Assembly (NCBI GenBank): GCA_002435875.1
Contig: DIVN01000127.1
Span: 7,351-27,403 of the forward strand
From: Anaerolineales bacterium UBA6131
GTDB taxonomy: Bacteria; Chloroflexota; Anaerolineae; UBA2200
Length of the DNA: 20,053 nucleotides
Direction of reading: 5' to 3'
Made by a program: the position numbers and the translations under genes. The notes under the pieces were generated by a model. That model searched no databases. It was not told the origin of the DNA and saw only the letters and a program-made list of their open reading frames with translations. Positions 1 to 7,097 of this stretch are shown here, piece by piece; positions within the stretch are counted from its first letter, which is position 1; every line of letters begins with the position of its first letter.

Positions 1-2331
1 CACCAGCCGCCCCGCCTGCGGCGACACAGAGCGCAAGGAAAACTCGCCCGTTCGATCATCGTACTCTTCTATGTCATAGTTCGCGACCGGATCCAGCCCC
101 ATTTCAGCAAGATCCAGTGTAAGCGTAATTGCCTTGCCGTCCGCGTAACTCCCCTCAGCGGTTGTGAGCCAGACCATGTCTATTGCAGGGTCTATCCGCG
201 CGTCAACATCCACCCATCCCCGCCAGGCAGAGTCGGCGAGCTGAGACTTTCCAACGCGGAGCCAGTAGTAATCCTTGCCCTCTTCGGTGACGATGTGCAC
301 CTGCAGCGGTTTCTCGACCAGAGAGAACTGCGACAGAAACTGCAGGTCTTCCATCCGGGTTTCGGAGCCAGGATCAACATGACCCATAGTATGTGTGATC
401 AACTGCTTGTTGAAGAGATTCGGGTCATAGTGCTGCGCCATGGCTGCAAAGAGGTTCTGCGACTGGGCAAAGGGTACGGCTGTATCACCTTGCGAGCTGT
501 GACGCACGCGCATAGCCACATGTTGCAGGTTGCTGGCCATCAGACGGCTTGAGCGCCGTGGGTATTCAAAGTTGTTGCCTGGCCCCCCGGAGAACTCAAA
601 GGAGAAGGCGGTAGCCAGCTCCAGTCGTTCGGCATACCACTGTGCATAATCTGTTGGGCCAGAGTAATCAAGCACACCAGCGAATACATCTGGGTACTTG
701 GCCGCCACAGTGGCCGCAATGCCGCCGCCACTCGAGAATCCCGCAATGTAGACTCGAGATCTATCTACATTGAAGTTCTGTTGCATGTACTGAACCAGGT
801 CGATCACATCGTGCTGTACCGACAAGGAAGGAGACCTTGCCACCTGTTCGTATACGTCACTCCAGCGAACATGGCGCATGTCCAGTGAAGCCAACAGCCA
901 ACCCATCTGGTTGGCCTCGATCGCGAACCGATTCAACCCATCGATCTTGTCCTCACCGGTGCCAGGAACGGAGATCAGCAACGGTGTGGGCGTGCCAGAA
1001 TCGTAGCCAATCGGATTCTGCATCACGCCGCGCAATGGTCGCGTCTCCCAGTCGATTCCCAGGTCAAACTCGGCACGTGTTACTCCACGGAGATCGCCCA
1101 CCAAGACAATTTGCGCGCGGCTGGCTTTCCACTCTTCATAAGGGTCTGATTCATTGGTCACGCTGATATAGTTGGCGCCCTGCAGCAAAATGTCTGGTGG
1201 GATCTCGAACTCGAACTGCAGTTCGGGCGCAATCGGCAGCTGGTTGCACTCACAGCCGGGCGTACCACTCAGGGGCGTATGCCCAATCAGGTGGCCGTTC
1301 AGATAGATGGGGTGTTGTGTATTCGGGTTGGTCTGGCAAATCACCAACTGCAGCTTGGCGCTGTATATAGTGCCTTCCCACATGATCAGCATCGTCTCAA
1401 CACGTGAGGTACGCACAGCCGGTGGCACCCGTGGGTCCTTGCCTGTTTTCATGCAAGAGTCGAACTTCCAGTCCGACAGCGTCGAGACCACGGTAGTCGG
1501 ATTCGGTGGCGTGGGTGTACGAGTCGGGGTCAAGGTCGGCGTAGGCGTCGCCAAGGGCGGCTCGCCTTCGTACACCACGACCAGCTTGGGTCGGTATGCG
1601 GGGCTGCTGTGCTCAGAACTTGAGAATGCGTAGGTGACCTTACCCCCCACGTCGCGCCCCTGCAGGAGTAGGCCATAGCCCTCGGCAGGGTCGTCGATCC
1701 AACCCTGCACGGCAGAAGTCAGATCAAGCTCTATGCTCCCTCCCACGACGGCCTGGACGGGAATCGGTCCTCCTGGGATCTCAACACACGAGCTGCCAGA
1801 GCAACCGGGGCCACCCGCCCACTCCGCTTCAGCAGTAGCATATCGCCAACTAGCACTGTCTTCAGACCAGGATTGTCGGACAAGGTATGGCACAAGACCA
1901 ATGGCAGCGCTCGCAGTGCGCGACTCGACCCTGAGCACCAGACGCGCAGATAGCACGTTGGCACCTGCCGGTATGTGCTCAGCCAAGTCAAAGCGAATCA
2001 GAATGCGCTTCTTGTCATCGGAGGTGACCTCAAAGCTGGGGCGCCCTCCAGCTGTCGCACTCTGATCGTAGTAGTACATAAATGTGTCTGACGTACCGGC
2101 ATAACCCGAGGGACTGAGCCCCTCCTGGAAGGTTATCGTTTGCTGGCCTAGCTGCAACTGCCGTGATGCCGCCACGGGAGCCAGAGCTCCAGACGAACCC
2201 AGCCACAGTGCTTGCCAAAGCGAGGCGGCCACGATCAGGGCAGCCAGCAAGAAAACGGCTCTGCGAGTTGTGCAGGGGCGACTGATTGCATCGCTTGGTC
2301 GATTGGTGAGACTTGACTTCTCTTGAGCCAT
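1..2331 (-). CDS. Secreted DNRLRE/CBM96-like domain plus alpha/beta-hydrolase esterase (3' end cut by window)
   Basis: The reading frame is open from an ATG at 2331 to the window edge: 777 codons with no stop. Residues about 25-50 form a basic-then-hydrophobic signal or anchor segment. Residues about 60-250 match the DNRLRE (CBM96-like) beta-sandwich pattern: LIRFDL, then a W-S-E-D-S-A-S-W stretch, then LDLTSAVQGWIDDP, ending in YRPKLVVVYE. A Thr-Pro linker (ATPTPTLTPTRTPTPP) lies at about 255-278. It is followed by a jelly-roll-like stretch with YLNGH at 343-347, then an LpqC/PHB-depolymerase-type hydrolase with GFSSGG. The likely nucleophile is S533, with D616 (GDTAVPF) and H651 (MGH) as the other triad members. 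A C-terminal domain carrying KDYYW (686-690) follows. The protein is homologous from about residue 280 onward to the 597-aa protein at 8837-10630; by that alignment about 40 residues are missing here. It probably cleaves ester groups on an extracellular glycan or polymer; the substrate is unknown. No Shine-Dalgarno precedes the start, but a promoter does. Confidence 0.87.
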   Translation of the reverse strand, partial: MAQEKSSLTNRPSDAISRPCTTRRAVFLLAALIVAASLWQALWLGSSGALAPVAASRQLQLGQQTITFQEGLSPSGYAGTSDTFMYYYDQSATAGGRPSFEVTSDDKKRILIRFDLAEHIPAGANVLSARLVLRVESRTASAAIGLVPYLVRQSWSEDSASWRYATAEAEWAGGPGCSGSSCVEIPGGPIPVQAVVGGSIELDLTSAVQGWIDDPAEGYGLLLQGRDVGGKVTYAFSSSEHSSPAYRPKLVVVYEGEPPLATPTPTLTPTRTPTPPNPTTVVSTLSDWKFDSCMKTGKDPRVPPAVRTSRVETMLIMWEGTIYSAKLQLVICQTNPNTQHPIYLNGHLIGHTPLSGTPGCECNQLPIAPELQFEFEIPPDILLQGANYISVTNESDPYEEWKASRAQIVLVGDLRGVTRAEFDLGIDWETRPLRGVMQNPIGYDSGTPTPLLISVPGTGEDKIDGLNRFAIEANQMGWLLASLDMRHVRWSDVYEQVARSPSLSVQHDVIDLVQYMQQNFNVDRSRVYIAGFSSGGGIAATVAAKYPDVFAGVLDYSGPTDYAQWYAERLELATAFSFEFSGGPGNNFEYPRRSSRLMASNLQHVAMRVRHSSQGDTAVPFAQSQNLFAAMAQHYDPNLFNKQLITHTMGHVDPGSETRMEDLQFLSQFSLVEKPLQVHIVTEEGKDYYWLRVGKSQLADSAWRGWVDVDARIDPAIDMVWLTTAEGSYADGKAITLTLDLAEMGLDPVANYDIEEYDDRTGEFSLRSVSPQAGRLV

Positions 2332-2338
2332 GTTAGCT

Positions 2339-2367
2339 ATTCTAGCGTACCGAAGTTGATTGGTCAA
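2339..2367 (-). promoter_or_regulatory. Predicted sigma70-type promoter, probably leaderless
   Basis: On the minus strand TTGACC (2367-2362) and TAGAAT (2344-2339) are separated by exactly 17 bases, one mismatch each from the consensus hexamers. The -10 box ends seven bases before the ATG at 2331. The transcript would therefore begin at or within a base or two of the start codon, which fits the lack of a Shine-Dalgarno there. It lies in the largest intergenic gap of the window (2332-2418). It would give the downstream esterase its own transcription. This is prediction from sequence only. Confidence 0.5.
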
Positions 2368-2418
2368 AGGAAAACCGCTTTCTACCTGTGCCACTGGACA
2401 TGCTCCTGTAATGCTCGT

Positions 2419-4338
2419 TTAGCTCAATCTATAGACGTAAATCTGTTCCGTCAGGAACGCATGTCCTAGATCCGACAGTCGTTCAGCGAGCCAGCCCCTA
2501 TGGTAGAGCTGTTGCTCGGAAAACCGTGCAACCTCCTGCAAAGAGCCTCTCTCGTTGATCTGGGATTGTACTTCGGGCCAAACATCGCCAAAGGCCGCCG
2601 GACTGACGAGCACATAGCGAACATCCCAGTCGCGCAGAAGCTCGATCGCATCATCGGCAGGGAACCCCCACAGGATCGGACGCGCCGCTCGATAGTCCGC
2701 AGGGAAAAAGCCCCCATACCCATAGGCAAGAGGCTTGTGATGGGTTGCCGCTGAGTATAGGCCAGGGCCGCGCTCAGACTGCCACAGGGGGAAGCGAATT
2801 ACTGCGCCACCGATCTCCTGCTCAGCCAGCCAGAGATCAACTGGCTGAGGCTGAACTTCGGACCACCCCAGAGAGAATGGCGCAACCCACAGCTCAGCAA
2901 CCACCGCCAACAACAGTACAGCTGCAACAAGACATGCACGCTGCCCGACCTGGCGTGTGTCACGCAGGAAGCGCTGGAGCCGGGCGAGCCCAAGGCTTGC
3001 CAGAACAGCCACCGCGAGGGCAGCGAACAGGGCGAAACGGGCCCAAACGCGCATCGCATCGAAGAATGGGACGAATAGGTAAAGGAGCAGGGTCGGCAAG
3101 GGGAAGTACACTGCATTCGCCACTCGCAGCTCATAGTACGAAGGCATCCGGTGCAGCGCCAATCGGTTGGCGAGCAGGCCCATGACCGCTGTGAATGCAG
3201 ACTCTAACCAGGCAGGCACAGAAAAGTATACTCGCTGACCGCCAACGTGCAGAGTTGTACCCAGCGACAGCAGTGCGCCCACAGCCAGAATGCCCCAGAA
3301 CGGCTGGGCAACCCGCCTAAGCATGGCTGCCGAATCCGCATCAACGCGGCGAGGCAGGGTCAACAGGGCTAGTCCAAGGCCTATCCAGCTCACTGAGATG
3401 ACGTGTTCGAGCACATCTGTCCTGCTCACGTAGTTGCCTGCCAGGCGCAGCCCCCACAGTGGGTGCAGTATATTCGGGATCACGAGGTCGCCAAGGCTGG
3501 CGGAGAACACGTCAACCTCGCTCAGCGAAAAGGACATCTGACTCTGGCCTCGCTGCAAGGCTGTCAACGCGAGGCTGGGAAGCAACAGCACTCCAGCCGT
3601 AGCCACGGACCACAGCAATAGCCTGAATTCTTTGCCCGCAATACGATGGGTTCGTTTCGCAGGATGAGCGTCTCTTGCGCATTCACGTCTTTGCGGGCGC
3701 CACCAGACATAGACGAAGGAGAGGATGGCGAACATAGGCGCATAGTACCAGGATGACAATGCGGACAAAGCGAAGAACAAGCCCGCAAGAAGGGCCGGGC
3801 GCCGCTCGCCAGTCGCCAGTGCTCGGTCTATGCACAGGAGCAGAAAGGGCAACCACTGTGTCCCCAGGAGATTCAGATGACCAGCAGCCAGGTGCGCCAT
3901 GCGATATGAGCAGAAGGCGTACAAAACACCGCCAAGTAGCGATGGTAGACGTTCACCGCTCAGATGCATCGCTAGCATGTAGGCGCCAAACCCAGAAAGC
4001 ACGAACGAAAGTAACACCAGTGCGTTGTAGCTGAGTATCTCACCCCAGAGCAGCGTCAGAGGCATGCCAAGCGCGATGTTCGCCCAAGTCATCTCGTGCA
4101 ACGCAAGATAGTACCCTCTGGGATAGAAGACATCGGGGTTGAAGAACGGAGACACGTGCAGATCGAACAGCGCTCGCTTGAACCACCAGAGCTTGTAGAG
4201 GTACTCCATGTTGTCGCCCGGCGGTCCGAGGACGGCGTGACCAGCCTTCAGCAGCAGGGGATAGGTCATGATCACAGTCAGCAGGACATAGAATCCCAGG
4301 TCACGAACCGCTGGTGCCCCAATTCTTCGCTCAGCCAT
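2419..4338 (-). CDS. Polytopic GT-C-like membrane protein of unknown specificity
   Basis: This 639-aa protein has an N-terminal transmembrane helix (about 13-32), then an extracytoplasmic loop with GDNMEYLYKLWW at 41-52, then many hydrophobic segments up to about residue 490. The last ~140 residues are soluble and include a WDVRYVLVSP strand. This layout (first loop with acidic residues, around ten helices, soluble C-terminal part) is that of GT-C glycosyltransferases using lipid-linked donors. The Asp-Glu pair of the PMT_2/GT39 family seen in the neighbours is absent, however. D42 and E45 are the only acidic residues in the equivalent loop. It resembles uncharacterised large membrane proteins of Chloroflexota and related bacteria. 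The ATG start has only a weak ribosome site. The preceding methyltransferase ends 21 bases upstream. A transporter-like or non-catalytic role cannot be excluded. Confidence 0.82.
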   Translation of the reverse strand: MAERRIGAPAVRDLGFYVLLTVIMTYPLLLKAGHAVLGPPGDNMEYLYKLWWFKRALFDLHVSPFFNPDVFYPRGYYLALHEMTWANIALGMPLTLLWGEILSYNALVLLSFVLSGFGAYMLAMHLSGERLPSLLGGVLYAFCSYRMAHLAAGHLNLLGTQWLPFLLLCIDRALATGERRPALLAGLFFALSALSSWYYAPMFAILSFVYVWWRPQRRECARDAHPAKRTHRIAGKEFRLLLWSVATAGVLLLPSLALTALQRGQSQMSFSLSEVDVFSASLGDLVIPNILHPLWGLRLAGNYVSRTDVLEHVISVSWIGLGLALLTLPRRVDADSAAMLRRVAQPFWGILAVGALLSLGTTLHVGGQRVYFSVPAWLESAFTAVMGLLANRLALHRMPSYYELRVANAVYFPLPTLLLYLFVPFFDAMRVWARFALFAALAVAVLASLGLARLQRFLRDTRQVGQRACLVAAVLLLAVVAELWVAPFSLGWSEVQPQPVDLWLAEQEIGGAVIRFPLWQSERGPGLYSAATHHKPLAYGYGGFFPADYRAARPILWGFPADDAIELLRDWDVRYVLVSPAAFGDVWPEVQSQINERGSLQEVARFSEQQLYHRGWLAERLSDLGHAFLTEQIYVYRLS

Positions 4339-4359
4339 CAGGCGTGCTCAAAACTGCGG

Positions 4360-5265
4360 TCAAGAGGTTTTCCGCGCATAGACGGTGATCTTGGTAAGGG
4401 GGTTGATGTTGACGCGAACTTTGTCCAGTCCGAGCCAATAGACCAACCTGGTGGCTGCTCGTGTAAGTCTGCCATCCCATGCATAGTACTTGAGACGCTT
4501 AACTGCAGGCCCTAGGTAGAAGACTTTGTCGGCGCTCTCTGTCAGTAGCACATCAAACCCACATTCCTGCAGCATGTGTGTCAGAGTTGCGCGGGAGAAG
4601 AAGTACACGTGCTCGCGAACCCTGCGGTACTCTTCCCAGCGGCGACCCAAAAGCCTCGCCACAAAGCTCCCCGCATCAGGGGTGATGATGGAAAGCACAC
4701 CCCCGCTCCGCAGGAGCCGGTGGATTTCGCGCAGCTCACTCATCGGATCAACGACGTGCTCAATGACATCCCACATCGTGACCACATCGAACGAGGCATC
4801 ATTCAAGTCCAGCGACCTTAGAGTGCCGATTCTTACATCGAGGTTGAGCTTTTCGCGGGCATAAGCGGCGCCGAATTGTGACACCTCCGTGCCGAGCGCG
4901 TTCCAGCCCTGCTGCCGTGCCAAATCCAGGAAGAAGCCGGTGGCACAACCCACGTCCAACAGTCTGCCTGTCTCGGCAAAGCGCTCGATGGTCTTGAGTC
5001 GTCGCGCGAATGTGATGCGGATGTTCTCCTCATCCTGAAGATAGTCATCATATCCATAGAATTCGCGGCCGTTGTTGATCCCGTCGTGGTCGTAATAGGA
5101 CTCGGTATAGATCTCTTGAAGGGATGCCTGCGGATAGCGAGGGTTGACGTAGATCAAGCCACATTTCCGGCAGCGAACGATGTGGGACCCGTCGATTTCC
5201 ATAAAGGGTGCATCATCGTCCGCGCCGCACAAATTGCAGCGGACTCGTTCAAGCATAGTGGTCAT
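4360..5265 (-). CDS. Class I SAM-dependent methyltransferase with N-terminal zinc ribbon
   Basis: This cytoplasmic methyltransferase is of the Methyltransf_23/11 type found in sugar and surface-polysaccharide loci. From the ATG at 5265 (301 aa), a zinc-ribbon-like pair CNLC (10-13) and CRKC (32-35) precedes the Rossmann domain. The domain carries the SAM-binding motif LLDVGCATG at about 102-110 and the later DVVTMWDVIEHV and LLRSGGVLSIITPD elements typical of class I enzymes. The tail is basic and hydrophobic (about residues 255-300). A GTG nine bases further upstream (5274) is an alternative start; I prefer the ATG because GGTGG lies five bases ahead of it. The gene sits between the acyltransferase and the GT-C-like gene, so it probably methylates a sugar or lipid-linked intermediate. 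The exact acceptor cannot be told from sequence. Confidence 0.9.
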   Translation of the reverse strand: MTTMLERVRCNLCGADDDAPFMEIDGSHIVRCRKCGLIYVNPRYPQASLQEIYTESYYDHDGINNGREFYGYDDYLQDEENIRITFARRLKTIERFAETGRLLDVGCATGFFLDLARQQGWNALGTEVSQFGAAYAREKLNLDVRIGTLRSLDLNDASFDVVTMWDVIEHVVDPMSELREIHRLLRSGGVLSIITPDAGSFVARLLGRRWEEYRRVREHVYFFSRATLTHMLQECGFDVLLTESADKVFYLGPAVKRLKYYAWDGRLTRAATRLVYWLGLDKVRVNINPLTKITVYARKTS

Positions 5266-5270
5266 AGTAT

Positions 5271-5275
5271 CCACC
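5271..5275 (-). promoter_or_regulatory. Ribosome binding site for the methyltransferase
   Basis: GGTGG on the minus strand lies five bases before the ATG at 5265. No comparable site precedes the GTG at 5274, so the later start is favoured. The match is only moderate. Confidence 0.4.
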
Positions 5276-5326
5276 GATTGTACGAAGGCAACATGAACAG
5301 CTTATGAAGCACATCGGAGGTCAGCA

Positions 5327-6097
5327 TTACAGATCCTTCACTGGCAGGCTGCTCTGGCCAATCGGGTTTTCGACACAAGAAGCGCCTAGCTCCGTCGACT
5401 CTGGCAGCGTGCTCCCACGCACGCGGATAACACGGGCTGGCACACCAACTGCCACCGCATGGGTCGGCACATCCTTGGTTACGACTGCTCCCGCCCCAAT
5501 GACTGCACCCTGACTGATCCGCACACCCTCGAGGACTGTGACCCCCAAACCAAGCCAGACATCATCCTCCAGGACAATGTCTCCACAGCTTCGAATTCCC
5601 TGGGCCTTGATGGGCATGCCTAGCTGCTCAAAGTTATGCTCATAGGGGCTAAAGCCACAATGCGGTGCAATCTGTACATTGCGGCCGATGAACACGCTCT
5701 TCAGAAATCCCTTCACGTGACAGCCTGCCTGAATGTGCGTATCGTCGCCAATGGCGATGCTACCGCCCTGACCTACCTCGAGAATCGTACCTCTGTAGAG
5801 ATGCACACGATCGCCAATCGAGACGCCGGTCCCATCGGCATGGGAATAAATCGTGACTCCATCATCTATGAAGCAGCTGCGTCCGAGTCGAAGGTTGGGA
5901 CACTTGATCTGCGCATGCGGCGACACATATGGCCGAGCCGTCAGTTGGGCCAGAATACGGCGATCCTTGTACGGGCCAACGCAGGCGCCGGCCAATAGGA
6001 GCGCCCATTTGCCGATCAGAGGCAGGCCTGATGCATGCATGAACAAGGTGAGAAGAACCTCATATGAATGGCGTCGCCAGCGCCGTAGCTTATTCAT
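5327..6097 (-). CDS. Left-handed beta-helix (hexapeptide) O-acyltransferase
   Basis: The 256-aa protein begins with a basic, partly hydrophobic N-terminus (KLRRWRRHSYEVLL, then a hydrophobic stretch at 24-41). From about residue 55 to 225 it is built of hexapeptide repeats, for example VSIGDRVHL, IAIGDDTHI and GAVIGAGAVVTKDVP. The segment YEHNF (152-156) supplies H154, equivalent to the catalytic His of galactoside/maltose acetyltransferase-like enzymes, and GVPARVIR at 218-225 is the usual end of the helix. Such enzymes transfer acetyl or similar groups from acyl-CoA to sugar hydroxyls in the cytoplasm, as trimers. A purine-rich GGAGGAG abuts the ATG at 6097. The gene lies 19 bases after the epimerase. 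It probably acylates a sugar of the glycan made by this locus. Its product might be the ester removed by the exported esterases, but that is conjecture. Confidence 0.9.
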   Translation of the reverse strand: MNKLRRWRRHSYEVLLTLFMHASGLPLIGKWALLLAGACVGPYKDRRILAQLTARPYVSPHAQIKCPNLRLGRSCFIDDGVTIYSHADGTGVSIGDRVHLYRGTILEVGQGGSIAIGDDTHIQAGCHVKGFLKSVFIGRNVQIAPHCGFSPYEHNFEQLGMPIKAQGIRSCGDIVLEDDVWLGLGVTVLEGVRISQGAVIGAGAVVTKDVPTHAVAVGVPARVIRVRGSTLPESTELGASCVENPIGQSSLPVKDL

Positions 6098-6116
6098 CTC
6101 CTCCGCTCCACATCAA

Positions 6117-7097
6117 CTAGATGTAGCCATGCTCACGAAACCAATCGATAGCCTGCCCCAAAGCCAAGTCAAGTGAGGTCTGTGGCATTCCCAGCTCGTG
6201 AATTGCCCTCGCCGGATCGCAGGTCAATGCCGCAGGGCGCATATCCTTTACTGGAACATCCCGGAGCCGCCAAATGCTTGTGAGCCTGCGCCAGGGAGAC
6301 AGAAACGCACGCCAACCATTCCGAGTGCCTTGCGCAATCCCTGGCCTTTTGGCGACGCGGGCGACAATCTGCAAGAAGTCAGCCAACTGCAGGTTCCCTT
6401 CAGCATGGCCCAAGATATACCGCTCCCCCGACCGGCCTCGCTCAGCCGCCAAAACGTGGCCTTCGGCCACATCCTGCACCGGAACAAAGTTGATGCCTCC
6501 ACGCAGGAATGATGGCTCGTGACCGTGCAAAGCATCCAAGATTCTCTGACCGGTGCTGCTAGGCCCAATATCGCGTGGGCCTACAGGAGCGCAAGGGTTG
6601 ACCACCACGACGTCGAGCCCGCTGCGAGCAGCGGCGATAGCCACCATCTCGGACAGCAACTTTGATTTGGCGTACGGGCTGGCAGACTTCCACCCAGTGA
6701 ACTCATCCTGCTCTGTCGCGAGGCGACCTCCTGCCGGCTGTCCAACTGTACCAATGGTGCTGGTATGCACAGCCCGCTCCACCCCCGCGCGCAGGGCAGC
6801 TGCCATGACAGTCTTGGTACCGCCTACGTTGGTTTCGTACATGCGCTGCCCATCAGACTCGGCGGTGCTGTAGAAAGCGGCAACATGGAACAGCAGGCTA
6901 CATCCTCGCAATCGGTCAACCAGGGAGTCTTCGTCGAGCAGGTCACCAACACAGAACTCGACATCAAGTCCGGCCACATTGCTCAGATTGCTCGCAGAGC
7001 GAACCAATATCTTAGCGGCAATGCCTCTTTGAAGCAAGGCCCTCACGACAGCAGAGCCCACAAAACCCGTCGCGCCAGTTACGAAAGCCTTCACCAT
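6117..7097 (-). CDS. NAD-dependent epimerase/reductase, HpnA-like (extended SDR)
   Basis: This 326-aa extended short-chain dehydrogenase opens with the nucleotide-binding motif TGATGFVG (7-14). It has FCVGDLLDEDSL near 48-59 and the catalytic YAKSK (Y142, K146) preceded by HTSTIGTVG. The order and wording most resemble the dihydroflavonol reductase / hopanoid-associated sugar epimerase (HpnA) group. The length is normal. No squalene or hopanoid gene is visible here, so a role in nucleotide-sugar or sugar-lipid remodelling is more likely than hopanoid synthesis. The ATG is preceded by AGGA with a six-base spacing. The first seven bases overlap the end of the upstream GT39 gene, so translation is probably coupled. 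It is the first gene of an epimerase, acyltransferase, methyltransferase block. Confidence 0.9.
   Translation of the reverse strand: MVKAFVTGATGFVGSAVVRALLQRGIAAKILVRSASNLSNVAGLDVEFCVGDLLDEDSLVDRLRGCSLLFHVAAFYSTAESDGQRMYETNVGGTKTVMAAALRAGVERAVHTSTIGTVGQPAGGRLATEQDEFTGWKSASPYAKSKLLSEMVAIAAARSGLDVVVVNPCAPVGPRDIGPSSTGQRILDALHGHEPSFLRGGINFVPVQDVAEGHVLAAERGRSGERYILGHAEGNLQLADFLQIVARVAKRPGIAQGTRNGWRAFLSPWRRLTSIWRLRDVPVKDMRPAALTCDPARAIHELGMPQTSLDLALGQAIDWFREHGYI

Noticed and set aside
1307..1633. Plus-strand frame with a Val-Gly repeat stretch
   Set aside because: The repeat is the reverse complement of the Thr-Pro linker of the minus-strand esterase, not an independent protein.
2332..2418. Possible terminator hairpin (GAAA...TTTC) after the GT-C-like gene
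   Set aside because: The stem is only about four base pairs and is not followed by a run of T residues on the minus strand.
5266..5326. Possible promoter with TACAAT at 5282-5277 before the methyltransferase
   Set aside because: No acceptable -35 hexamer lies 16-18 bases upstream, so it is not convincing.
6117..7097. Hopanoid biosynthesis locus suggested by the HpnA-like epimerase and the radical SAM gene
   Set aside because: No squalene cyclase, squalene synthesis or other hopanoid gene is visible; both families occur widely in surface glycan loci.
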